Notes under the pieces: generated by a model
Databases searched by the model: none
The model's input: the letters and a program-made list of their open reading frames with translations, nothing else
Told to the model about the DNA's origin: nothing
Shown: piece by piece, positions 34,985 to 46,000 of the stretch
How positions within the stretch are numbered: the stretch's first letter is position 1
Layout of the letters: each line of letters opens with the position of its first letter
Program-made: the position numbers and the translations under genes
Assembly (NCBI GenBank): GCA_000727475.1
Contig: KL647288.1
Coordinates: 6,289,414 to 6,353,413, forward strand
Direction of reading: 5' to 3'
Origin: Sarcocystis neurona
Taxonomy: Eukaryota > Apicomplexa > Conoidasida > Eucoccidiorida > Sarcocystidae
DNA: 64,000 nucleotides

Positions 34985-35680
34985 CACCACTATGGCACTG
35001 GCAGCAGCAGCAGCAGTAGCCAAATCCGCAGCAGCACCAGCAGCAGCCAGTGCCGCACGCAGCAGCCGCAGCAGCCCAAGCGCAGCAGCCGGAGCAGCCA
35101 AAGCCGCAGCAGCTGTAGCAACAGCAGCCGCAGCAGCAGCCGCAGCAGCATCCGCAGCAGCAGTAGGCCACAGCGGCACGCGCAGGAGCAGCAGCACGCG
35201 CAGGAGCAGCAGCACGCGCAGGAGCACGCGCAGGAGCAGCAGCACGCGCAGGAGCAGCAGCACGCGCAGGAGCACGCGCAGGAGCAGCAGCACGCGCAGG
35301 AGCAGCAGCACGCGCAGGAGCAGCAGCACGCGCAGGAGCAGCAGCATGCGCAGCAGCACGTGAAGGAGCAGCAGCAGCAAGTACAGCCGCCGGAGCAGCA
35401 GCAAGCACAGCCGCCGCAACAGCAGCAAGCACAGCCGCCGCAGGAGCAGCAGCTGCCGCAGCAGTAGCAAGTGCAGCCGCCGCCGCAGCAGCAGCCGCCG
35501 GAGCAGCAGCAGCGGCAGCAACTGGGTCGGGGAGTAGGCGCCGTTGCTGCAGGTGCCAGTGTACATGTGCGCGACACACACAGAAGCGTCATTCTGGCGG
35601 TTGACGCAGCTGTGCGCAAGATGAGCGGCAGCAGCAGCGAGAGAACTCGGGAATCCAGAGAAGTGTCTTCTTTTCTTTAG
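34985..35680 (+). pseudogene. Q/S-rich reading frame with one internal TAG
   Basis: One plus frame is open from about 34985 to 35680 except for a single TAG at 35465-35467. It reads TQQPQQPKRSSRSSQSRSSC, then the HAQEQQ/HAQE repeat (35176-35352), Gln/Pro stretches, and after the TAG QVQPPPQQQPPEQQQRQQ and ordinary-looking sequence (VHVRDTHRSVILAVDAAVRK). The TAG sits where CAG would keep the Gln run going. Either the gene is decayed, the TAG is part of a ...CAGTAG acceptor that opens a new exon at 35468, or it is a sequencing error. No start codon was found. The opposite-strand Ala/Arg frames are shadows of the repeat. Confidence 0.35.
35176..35352. repeat. CACGCGCAGGAG(CAGCAG) tandem repeat
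   Basis: About eleven head-to-tail units of 12 or 18 bases alternate irregularly. In the plus frame used by the flanking Gln-rich sequence they read HAQE or HAQEQQ. All unit lengths are multiples of three, so copy-number change would not shift the frame. Confidence 0.8.
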
Positions 35681-35880
35681 CGTCATTTTAGTGTGTGACT
35701 CTCCCTCGTCACCCTCCTGCAGCAGGTGCAGGCCTCGGGGTGGCGGGCGCTGCACTGCAGCCGTTACAGGTCAGCACCGCGCCGTGCCGCATTGCACCGG
35801 CGTCCTCCGCGTCTGTCTGCAGCTCTTCTTTTTCTTCTTTTGTTCGTCAACTTTCTCTCTTCCTCCTCCTCCTCCTGCAG

Positions 35881-37901
35881 CAGCAGCAGCTCCAGCAGCA
35901 GCATGCTGCAACTGTACGCAGTAGCGGGCGCCTCCGCAGCCAGAGCAGCACATTAGCAGACTGTCGACAGCGACACGCGTGGCACGGACAGCAGCGCGTA
36001 ATTTCCTCTCGGACGGACAGCAGCAGAAATCCCAGCGGAAGAAGAACCAGCGGCAGGAAGAGCAGCAACGCAGCCGAAGAAGAAGCAGCAGGAGCGGCAG
36101 TCGGTCGCGCGTCAAGAGCACTGCGTCTCCGGAGCCTCAGCGGGACAGGAGGGCAGCAGCATGCGGACGACGGAGTACCTGCTTGCCTCTTCCACACCTG
36201 CTCCCTGTTTTTCTTTTTTCTCTTCGAGTTCATCTATCCCACTTTTCCCCCGCCATTTGTAGCTGCGGCTGCTGCGGTCGCAGCTCCGCGAGAAAGAGCA
36301 GCTGCTGCTGAGGCTGCTGCCGTTACCGCCCCCCGTGCAGCAGGAGGAGAGCTGCCTCTCTGCGGCTTCTGCTGCTGCTGTTTCGGCGGTTTCCCTGCTG
36401 TCCCTGCAGCATCTTCTCGACGCGGCACTTCCGGAAGAGAACTTCCGTGGCCCTGAAGATACGCACCCCTTCACACGTACATGTCCCTCGTTTTGTGTGA
36501 GAGAGAGGCACGCAGACACCCGCCTTCCGTGGGTTTTCCTCTCTCTCTCTCTCTGCGCAATATCGTCCATACGCCTCCCCCTCTCTCCGTCGTTTCTACA
36601 TGTGTGGCAGGCTCCTCTCTGAACCCCCACCTATTTCTATGCACGTGTCTGTGCGCTTCCGGACCCGCATAGTGTACCACCACACATATATTATACCCCT
36701 GTCTGCTCAAGTATATTTACACGCGCCTCCCAAGACATCGCTGTCGCTGCAGAGGAAGGGAAGCTCCACGAGCGGAGTCTCCCCTTCTTGTGGACGAGGG
36801 GTCTCCCTTCCCCGCCCGTCGTCACCGTCTCTGGCCCGGGGACGAAATACGGCGGTGCAGCACAACTCCTCCTCCTCCTCGTCCTCTTCTACGGGGAACT
36901 TTCGAAGTTTCTGCTCGTCTCTCGTGGCTCGTGGCGGGTGGTGGCTCTCCCTCTGCGTATTTCTCCTCCGCCCTCGGTGTGTGCTTCCCTGGCTAGCCAG
37001 AGACGGGCGCTCAGCAGCCCCTCCTGCTGCGTCTCCTCCGGTCCTCCTCCGTGCTTCTTCTTCGCCCGTCTCTTCGTCTGCGTCTCCGTCTGCTGCCCGT
37101 CTCGCACTCTCTGACGACCTCCCACTCCGTCTCTCCCCTCCTCCTCTTCTACTTTCCCTTCCTCGCTTTCGGCTCCACCTTCTCGCTGTCTCGCTTTGCC
37201 CTCCCGTTTTCTTGTTATTCATCTCCTTTTCTTTTGTCGCTTCTCCCGCCTTCTCCGGCGGCCCTCGTCCTCTGCGTCTGCTGCTTCTTCTGCCCTGTTG
37301 TAGTCTTCCCCTTTGGGGCGTCTTTCTTCGTTTTCCGGGTCGTTTCTGTGGACTTGTAGTGAGTCTTCTCTCCTCTGTGTTTTTTTCTTTTCTCTGGCGT
37401 GGACTTTTGTCGTATCGGAGAGAGAGGCAGCACTCTTCGTTCACACCCCGCATCTCGTCCACTTCCGCTGTAGGGGACGGCGTTTTTTCTGCTCGCCACG
37501 CGTCTCTCGTGTTTGTTACGTCAAGTGCGCGGCCAAACCGAGGCAGCAGCACTCTTTCTTCCCTCGCGAGGCACCAGGAGGACAGCACAGCAGCAGGAGC
37601 ACCTGCAGCAGCAACGGCAGCTGGACCACCTGCAACAGCAGCGCCGACTACAGCAGGAGCGGTTACAGGGACGGCAGTAGTTGCAAGCGCCACCAGCAGC
37701 GACAGCAGCGGGAACTACAGCAGCACCCGCAGCAACAGCGGCACCAACTGCAGTCGCGCCAGCAGCAACAGCAGCGCCACCTGGAGCGTGGACGGCAACA
37801 GCAGGAGCAGCAACAGCAGCAGCGGCGGGTGTGATAGTAGGAGAAATGTGACAGCAACAGCAAGAGAAGACGGTGGGTGGGCTCCTAGACCGCTGCTGTA
37901 G
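35881..37901 (+). CDS. Three-exon Ser/Ala/Gln-rich protein, unrecognised
   Basis: The exons 35881-36174, 36263-36496 and 36753-37901 all join in phase 0 (559 codons including stop). Exon a follows an excellent acceptor (CTCTCTTCCTCCTCCTCCTCCTGCAG) and reads QQQLQQQHAATVRSSGRLRS with an EEEAAGAAVGR stretch. Exon b reads LRLLRSQLREKEQLLLRLLP, a probable coiled coil, then DAALPEENFRGPEDTH, with donor GTGTGA/GTGAGA at 36497. Exon c opens RKGSSTSGVSPSCGRGV, has Ser runs, then hydrophobic stretches around 37140-37400, and ends in a Ser/Ala/Thr-rich tail. The hydrophobic middle (36930-37530) is pyrimidine-rich and might be an intron instead. In that case the downstream Gln-rich frame at 37560-37840 would be used. 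Upstream exons are probably missing. Confidence 0.42.
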
Positions 37902-38640
37902 TAGCCGTCTGCAACACGTGAACCTCTGCTTTTTTGAAGCGTAAGTGAAAAAGCAACAGCAGCGGCCGCTGCAGCAGCACGCCACGAGAGGCCCTACGAG
38001 GCAGCAGCAGCAGTAACAAACTGAGAAGCAGATCCGGCAGCAGCAACTTGAGGAGGAAGGGCAGCAGCACGAATCGCCACACCTGCGTCCCTTTTGTCTT
38101 CTACGTGTCGTCTCTTCCAGGTGACTGAGACTCCAGCAGCGCGTGGAGAACTAACAGCAGCAGCAGCAGCAATTGCCACAAGAGCTGGAGCCGCCGCAGC
38201 AGCAGCAAGAGGGCAAAAAGGACCTCAGGAGCCGTAAGAAGAACAGCGCCAGCAGCCTCAAGAGCGGGGCGGCGGGACGAGAAGGAGGAAGAAGAAGAGA
38301 AGGAGCAGCGGCAGTGTGAACTGGAGCGGCTGGATCAGTAACGGGAGCGGTGCTAGCGGCGGCAGGCGTCGTGTAGCAGGAGCGTTACGGCAATAGTAGC
38401 AACAGGAGGAGTTGTTGCAGCAGCAACAGCAGGGAGCCAGCAAGTGGCAGGGAAGGAGACAGCAGCAGCAGGAGCACGTGCAAACGGCCAGCCGCCACAG
38501 GAAGGGCTAGCAGCAGCAGGAGCGAGGAAGAGATCGATAAGCAGCAGCAGGAGCAGAAGCAGCAGATGGGGAGAAAGCAACTGCGCCAGGAGTAGCAGTA
38601 AAGGTAGAGCAGCAGCAGAAAGGATAGAGTGAGTTTTGAC
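37540..38640 (+). pseudogene. Q/E/K coiled-coil frames broken by stops and frame changes
   Basis: Coding-like islands sit in different plus frames. They are QQQEHLQQQRQLDHLQQQRR then TAG (about 37675), RHQQRQQRELQQHPQQQRHQ (to 37830), QIRQQQLEEEGQQHES (about 38030-38080), QQQLPQELEPPQQQQEGKKD (after a TAA near 38154), RRDEKEEEEEKEQRQCELER then TAA (38340), QQEELLQQQQQGASKWQGRR (after TAG near 38398), and RSEEEIDKQQQEQKQQMGRK (38530-38600). The sense is consistent (plus strand, amphipathic Q/E/K/R) but the frame is not. Many short introns or a decaying gene both fit. It overlaps the 3' end of the previous model. Confidence 0.35.
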
Positions 38641-38648
38641 AGAGGGAG

Positions 38649-39796
38649 ATGTCCAGCAGTCCTCCGCAGGAGGACTATAGCAGATGCAGCAGCAGCAGCA
38701 TGCCGGGGGGCAGCGACAGCAGAAGAGCTGCACGATTCCCTGCTGGTACGTTTTCCTCTCCTTCTCTTTCCTCTTCTTCTTCGTCATCGTCTTCGCATGC
38801 GGTTCCTCTCTCTTCCCCTTTCTCTGAGTCGCGTGTGTCGTGGACTGACACTGGTGCTCTCGCCGCCTACCCTGCTGCTGCTGCTTCGTCGCGTGGGGGG
38901 GGGGTGGCTGCTGCTGCTGCTGCCGGGGACAGCGGGGTCCTCGTAGACGCAGCAGCAGCAGCAGCAGGAGTCAGAGACCGAGGCGCGGCAGCAGCAGGCG
39001 CAGGAGCCAGAGAAGCAAGCGCAGCAACCACAGCATTGCGTCCTGCCGTATCTATTGGGGAGAGAGCGAAGAGAGCAGCAGCAACGTCCACGGGAGAGAC
39101 GGAGCTTGTAGCGTCACTTCCATCATCTTCTTGCTTTTCCTCCGAACCCCGGGCGAAACAACGGGGAGGGGAAGAACTGCGGCCGCGGCAGCAGGTCAGC
39201 GTGATGGAGCTGAGCAGCAGCAGCAACGGCAGCGGCAGCAGGAGGCGGCGGCCGCGGCAGGGAAGGAGCTCGAGGAGAAGGAGCAGCGGCAGAGGGGACG
39301 AGACGCAGCGCAGCAGCAGCAACAGAAGAGGTAGCGACGGCAGCAGCAGCGGCAGCGGCAGCAGAGGAAGGAGACTCGCCGGCGACGCCGGCGTCCCGCT
39401 GGTAAGCAGCAGCAGTACCAGAGGAAGAGGAGGAGAAGCAAGCGAAGGAGAAGCAGCAGCGCGAGAAGGAGAAAGAGAAGACGAGAGAGAAGAAGACAGG
39501 CTGCTGCAGCGCAGGAGAAGAAACAGCAGCAGCAGCGATGGCCGGACGGGGGGCCAGACGGGCCGAAGCCCAGCAGCGATGAGCCACAGCAGCAGCAGCA
39601 ACAGCAACCACGCCGACGCCGTGGCGAGGAGCGGAACGCAGAGGAGGAGGAGGAGGACAAGCGGCAGCAGCAGCAATATCGACGAAGAAAACTTTGACCG
39701 TCGGGTCGTCTACTGGCGCCAGGAAGGACTGCTGCTGCTGCAGTTCCTCAACGTTCTGCTGCATTGCCTGAACGCCTTCGCCTTCTTTCCTGGGGA
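38649..39796 (+). CDS. Membrane-protein exon A (Ser-rich N-terminus + first TM)
   Basis: ATG at 38649 starts MSSSPPQEDYSRCSSSSMPG. Ser, Ala, Arg/Gly/Ser and Arg/Glu stretches follow, then a dense end, EENFDRRVVYWRQEGLLLLQ, and a hydrophobic helix. Donor GTAAGG at 39797, phase 2. An internal GTACGT at 38746 is a possible alternative donor. The frame is open for all 382 codons. Confidence 0.6.
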
Positions 39797-42700
39797 GTAA
39801 GGAGCAGGAAGCGTCTGCTCTTCTTTCGGCTCTCTCACATTTGCTCTTCTCCCGTCCCCACAATTCCGCTCTGCGTCTGAGGAAACTTCCCCCTTTTTCG
39901 CCTCTGCATTTCTTCTGCTTCTCCTCCAATTGAGCACACGTGGACATCTCTGCCTTTCTCTGCTGCCTTCCCTGCCACACCCGCCAGCAGCTACATATGG
40001 ACGTATATATATATATATATTTATAGACATCCCTCAGCCGCAGGAACGAATGTTTGTGTGTGTCTTCCCTGCCACATGCGCGAGACGTCCTCTGCGACGC
40101 GACGCGAAGATTCTCCACGAAGGCGCAGATTTCTGTCTGTCTGTGCATGCGCAGATATACACTCCACATGTATACAAATATATGCATGCAGACGGACAGA
40201 GAGAGAGAGGAATATACACACACGTATATGTGTGTATGGATATGTGTGTGTAGCCACATACACGTATACATCTACGGAGGTCTGTCTTGCGCGGGAACAA
40301 GCTCGTTCCCTCACTTACGCACATACAAGTATATACGCATGTGTGCGTATCTGCCTTAAATACCCGTAGAAATATGTGTATATATAGATAAGCACGTATA
40401 CATTTGCACCTGCACACGCATGTATATATGTGTGAATGTCTTGGATATCTAAGGAGGCGTAGGTGTGCTTCTCTATGCATTGTATTATCTCGGCTTCCTA
40501 CGGGCACACACGTTCATTTCGTACCTCCTTATAAACGTGTAGATTAATATGTATGTGTACGTATGTGTCGACTTTGTAGGAGCACGCACATCAGCTGTGT
40601 CCCTCTGTGTCTGTGTGGGGCTCTGTGTGAGTTCTCGCTGCTGCTTTTGGTTAGCTGCTGGGGCTTCTGCGTGGGACTGCTGGGGTAGCCGTGGCTGCAG
40701 CTACGCCGTTCTTCTTGGGGCTTTCTTTTGCTGGGATGCTGCGCTTGACCGTTGCAGTTGGCCCTTAGGACGGAGCCAGTGCTGCTGGTACCGCTGCCGC
40801 TCCAGTTGCTGTCGCGTGTGTCGCGCTGTTGCTGCTGCTGCTGCTACAACTGCGGGTAGTCTTGCTGTTGCTGCTGCTGCTGCCGCCTCTGGGCTGCAGG
40901 CCTGACGCTGCGTCTTTTTGGGCTATTGCTCCGCGCGTCGAGTGCTGCCTGCTGCTGCTGCTCTTCGGGTGGCACTGCACGTCCCGGTGCTGCAGTTGCT
41001 GCTGCGAGAAATGTGACTGCTGCTGCTGGTGATGAGGCACTGCTGCTGCTCCTGCAGGTGCTTTACTGCTGCTGGGGGTGCCGCCGGTATTGCTGAAGCC
41101 GGCGTTGGCGTTGCTGTTCGTGGTGTGCGATTTGGGCTGCTGCTTTTTTCTTGCTGCTGCACGTCTTGCTAATGCTGAAGGACCTGACGCAGCTGCTGCT
41201 GTTGCTGTCGTTTTTTTTGCTGCTCGGTAGCCTGTGCTGCTGGTACTATTGGGACAGCTGCTGTTCTTCCTGCTGCTCCGGCTCCTGCTGCTGCTGCTGT
41301 TGCCACGGCGCTCCATTCGCCCTCCTGCTGCTACCGCCGGCACTCAAATCGCTGTCTTGCAGCTGTTGTTGCTGCTGCGTGTACTCGTTTTTCTGTTCCT
41401 GCTGCTGCTGCTCCTGTTTCGCTGTGTTGCTGCTCGTGCTGGCGAGCCACATCCGTTACTGCCGCTGCGGTACTCCTGCCCCTGCCGCGAATGTTGCTCT
41501 TGATCGTGCCGCCGCTGCTGCTTCTTCGTTTTCAGCTGCCACCAGAGCTGCTGTTGCTGCTTCTTCTTCCGCACCCACCGCTGTTGCTGCTGCTTCTTCT
41601 TCCTCTGCCACAGCTGCTGCAGCCGGTGCTGCCTCGGTAGGGCTGGTATGTTGTGTCACATCTGTGGGGTGGATGTTTACCTGCAGAGACCAGCTGGCAA
41701 CCTGCGCCGTGGTCCTACTGCTTCAAAATACTGCGTGGACGCTTGCTGCGGTTCTCTACTTCGTCGACGGCTTCTATTCAAAAGCTGTTGCTGCCGTCTT
41801 GGGTCTGGCGTTTACGACGGAGGTACTCCATCACTGTCTCGCCGCTTTCTTCTCTCTGCATGCGTTTGTTGCTGCTGCTTCTCTGCTGCCCCTGCTTCTC
41901 TGCTGCTGCTTTTCTGCTGCTGCTGCTGCGACTCCTGCGGCACACTCTCGACGTGTTAGGAAACACTGCGGCTGCGGTTTAGCTGCAGTGCCGTCTTGCA
42001 GGAGCAGGAGGAGGAAGGGGAGCTGTTGTAGAACCGTAGGAGCTGCTGCGTCTGCTGTTGCTGCCTGTCCTGGCTTTGCCGTCCTGTTACTGCTGCTGGT
42101 TCTTCTTCTTCTGAGATCTTTTCTCCTGCTGCTAGAACTTCTTCGTCACGTCCTCCTCCTGTTTCTGCTCCTTTTCGTACTCCTGCTGCTCGTGCTGCTG
42201 GATCTCCGGCTCTGGCAACTGCTGCTGCTGCTGCCGCCATGCGGCTGTCGGTTCTAGTCGCTGCTTCTGCTGCTGCAGGCCTCGCTGTCGCTGGGCTGCG
42301 TGTGTGGGCGAGTTGCTGCTGCTGCTGCGTCTCCCCTCCTATCCCGTTTCGGGTGGATTCCCCGTTTCCGCCGTGCCTGTATATTAACTGCATGCAAGTA
42401 TATACACTCAGGTTATCCACATATATACAATATATACATATCTATATATATGCGCGACGGATGGCCTACGTATGGCGACTCCCACATATGTATGCAGGGA
42501 CGTCCAGATGTCGTATATACATGCGTATACGTATTTCCACGCATGTATATATACACGTATATAAATAGTGCCAAGTACGTCTTCCCGTGCATGCGCAGCT
42601 TGGTGTGTGTACACAGATACACAGGCCATCTTCGTAGCGGATTTCCGTGGACTCGTCTAGGAGACACGCACATCTGCTGTTGTCTTTCTGTGGAGACGTT

Positions 42701-43056
42701 TGTGTTCTTTTTGCGTCTCCTTCTTTGCCCCCAATGCCTTCTGCTGCTGCGTTTCTCCGAGTCTGCCCTCGCCCCGTCTCTGTCTCGTCAGCATCCGCGC
42801 GCAGTGCTGCCCCGTCGGTCTCCTCCTGCGTCAGTCGCTCCTGCAGCCGCCGCTTCATCCGCGCCCACGCGTTGACGTATCTTCGTATGCGTGCGTCTAT
42901 ATATGGATCGAAGCACACATACGAATACATATACATTAGCAGGCATATACGTGGATGCGTGCAATTACGGATGTATACATATGTTTATACACACGTAAGC
43001 AGTTATCTGTGGACGTGTACATGCACATATATATAGTATGCAGGTATATAGTGACA

Positions 43057-43092
<36 letters not shown>

Positions 43093-46000
43093 AGCAGATA
43101 TATATGGATGTATACATACATACACGTATATATATATATGCAGGTATATGGGGTGTATATGTGCACATGTGTATGCGCCCCCTGTGGTCCACCAGTGTAG
43201 GTTGATACATGTATATATGTATATATGTGTATGTGTGGATGTATAGTTTTACATGTGTATGTACATATATCTATGCGTCAACGTAGGTACTCGTCCACAC
43301 ATATATCTATAGACAGGTAGACCGGAGTATATTAGGCGCTGCATGCATAGGGAGGTTGTCCACATTTATATGGTCACCGATGCTGCTGCTGTTGCTGACG
43401 TGGGCTGCTGCGCAGGCGCAGCCGCTGATGGCTGCAGCGATGAGCGACAGAAGCAGCAGCAGCAGCGGCAACAGCAGAATTATCGTCCACGCGTCTAACC
43501 CGCTTGGGGCTGCTCCTGCCCGTCCTGCTGCTGTTCCTGCTGCTGGTACGACTGTTACGGCTGCTGCTGCTCCTTCGCCAGCGTCTGCCGACGAAGGCCG
43601 GGCCGTACGAACACGCTTGCAGCCCCAGCCAGTCGCAGCAGCGGCAACGCCCTCTTCTTCTTCTTCCTCTTCTTCTTCTTCACCGTCTTCTGCGTCGTCT
43701 TCTTTTCTGCAGCAACAGCCGCGGCCCGAGGCATCAACTGCTGTCTCTCCTCCATCACCCGCATCGTTGTATTTGTCTCCTGCTGCTGCTGCTGGCACTG
43801 CTTCTTCTTCTTCTCTCTCTCCTGCTCGGCGGCCTGCTGCTGCTGCTGTGGCTCCTCCTGCTGGTGGGGCTGCGGCTCCTTCCTCTGCGACGACTGCTGC
43901 TGCTGCCGCTGCTGCGCTCGCTCGCAGAGCACCTGGAGAAGCAGCGGGAGCAGCAGACGCACGGTCAGCTGCCACAGCGCAGCTGGCGGTCCTGCAACGG
44001 CACCAGCGGCAGCTCCAGCTTCTTCAAAATATGTGGATTTGTTTGTCGTTGCTGCCGCTCCTTTATCTCTACAGCAATATTATCGTCTACGGAGGCGGCA
44101 GGCGATTCATCACAGGTAAGCCTACATACACACACTGACTCCCTATATATATATATACATATGCATATATATATATACTACGCATATATGCATATATATA
44201 TATATATACACACTACGCATATATGTATCTGTATATCTGTATATATATATATATATACTACGCATATGTGTATATATGTGTGTATATGAGAAGGCGATTT
44301 TTACTCTCTTTTGTCCTTCTTCTTCTATGTAGATATACATGTTCGTCTATACTGGTGTGTACTAGTAACAGTCATTCTTTCTCTCTATGTGTGTGCAGGC
44401 GCATCTCTCTCTATATATATAAAATCGTATGAATTTCTGTATGTATGCATAAAGGCATACAGCGACACTAATAAGTGTATAGCTCTATTTGTGTATATGT
44501 GTGCGTATGAATCTTTGTATATTTCCACATATACATATGCGTACGTATTGGTAGATAGAGAGAGAAATGCTTAGTATATGTCTGTATTTGCAAATATACA
44601 TATCTATGTTCATATAGCTCGAACACTTCTACGTATTGATGAGTGGTGACGCTGTGACGCTGCCGCTGGTGCTGTTGGTGCTTCTGCTGCTGCTGCGAGA
44701 GTTCTTTTGCTGCGGTGACGCTTCCTACTGCTGTGATTTCTTCTGCAGATGGTGGACGTCTTTCTGCAGCTGCCCCTGTCGCTTCTGCTAACGCTGCTGT
44801 GGCTTGGGCTGCTACTCCGACTTCTGCTGCTGCTTTGTGCCTTCCGTTTGGGGGACTTTTGCTGCCGCGGAAGTTTTGCTGCTGCTGTTGCGGCTTACGG
44901 CCTGCCGCGCTGCAGTGGCTGCTGCGCGGGTGCAGGTGGCGGAGGGCCTGCGCCGTGTTTTTCGGTGCCGCACGCCGTGGTGCTCCTGCATGTCCTGCTG
45001 CTGCTGCTGTGTCTTCTTTTTTCTCATTTTGCTGCAGGGGAAGAGGTGATGACGGCAGCACCAGCAGCGGACGGTCCATTCGCATGGTTCCGGCATCCCC
45101 ATGCTGCTGCTGTTGCTTCCTTCTCCCTGCAACCGTCGTCGGCTTCTGCCCCTCGCGTGCGCGGATGGTCTTCCTCCCCATCTGCTGCTTCCACAAACAA
45201 TTCACCTGAGGTGGCTGCTCCTGTTCCTGCTCCTGCCCCTGCTGCTGCTGCTGCTCCTGCTGCAGCTGCTGCTTCTTCGTCTTTCGCTGTTACTGCCTCC
45301 TTCCGTACCCCCGCAGCTACGCCGGCTCTTTCTGTTGTGGACACGGCGTCGGGGCCGGCAAAGTCTGCTTCTCTCTCTGCTGCCGCTGTGGCCCGAAGTA
45401 ACCGGCGTCGCGCGTATCAGCGAGCAGTCGGAGGGCAGCAAGGCCACGTTGAAGAAGGAGAAGAAGAAGCAGGCTGGCCTCAGATTCAGGCAGCAGCAAG
45501 GTGGTGGCTTCTGCTGCTCTGCGCGCTCCTCTGCTGCATGACAACTGCCCTGCTGCTGACGGATAGACTTCTCACTCGTCTCATCAAGAGACTTCCGCAG
45601 CCACCTCACCGGCATCTTCGGCATTTGCTGACGTCTTCCTCGACTCAGGCGCTCCTTGGTAAAAACACGTCTCCTCCCTCTTCCCCTTCTTCTCCCTCGC
45701 TATGTTTATTAGCTGCCCCTCTTTCTCTTTCTGTATATACATATATATATATGTGTGTGTGTGTGTCGATCTGTGTGTATCTATCTCTGTCTATATATAC
45801 ATCTGTCTGTATATCTATCTATATATATATATATATATCTATGTACACTTCTCTCTCTCTCCCAATATTTATATATACATATTGCCATACACACATCTGT
45901 ATATATATCTATCTCTACATATATCCTCCCTTCTATCTTTCTCTGTCTCTCTATGTTTCTCTACATATCTCTCTATCTATCTATACATATGTATATATAT

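Noticed and set aside
34683..35755. Minus-strand Ala/Arg/Cys-rich ORFs of 209-298 residues
   Set aside because: They mirror the plus-strand CACGCGCAGGAG repeat and start on non-ATG codons; the plus frame leads into ordinary protein-like sequence.
36707..37693. 328-residue minus-strand ORF rich in Arg/Lys/Glu/Gly
   Set aside because: It is the complement of a pyrimidine-rich plus-strand stretch; G/A-rich DNA gives such charged frames automatically. The plus strand has phase-matched exons here.
2900..38640. Nuclear reassignment of UAG/UAA to glutamine
   Set aside because: The best-supported genes use many CAG/CAA codons and no in-frame UAR, so the interruptions are better read as non-coding, decayed or intronic.
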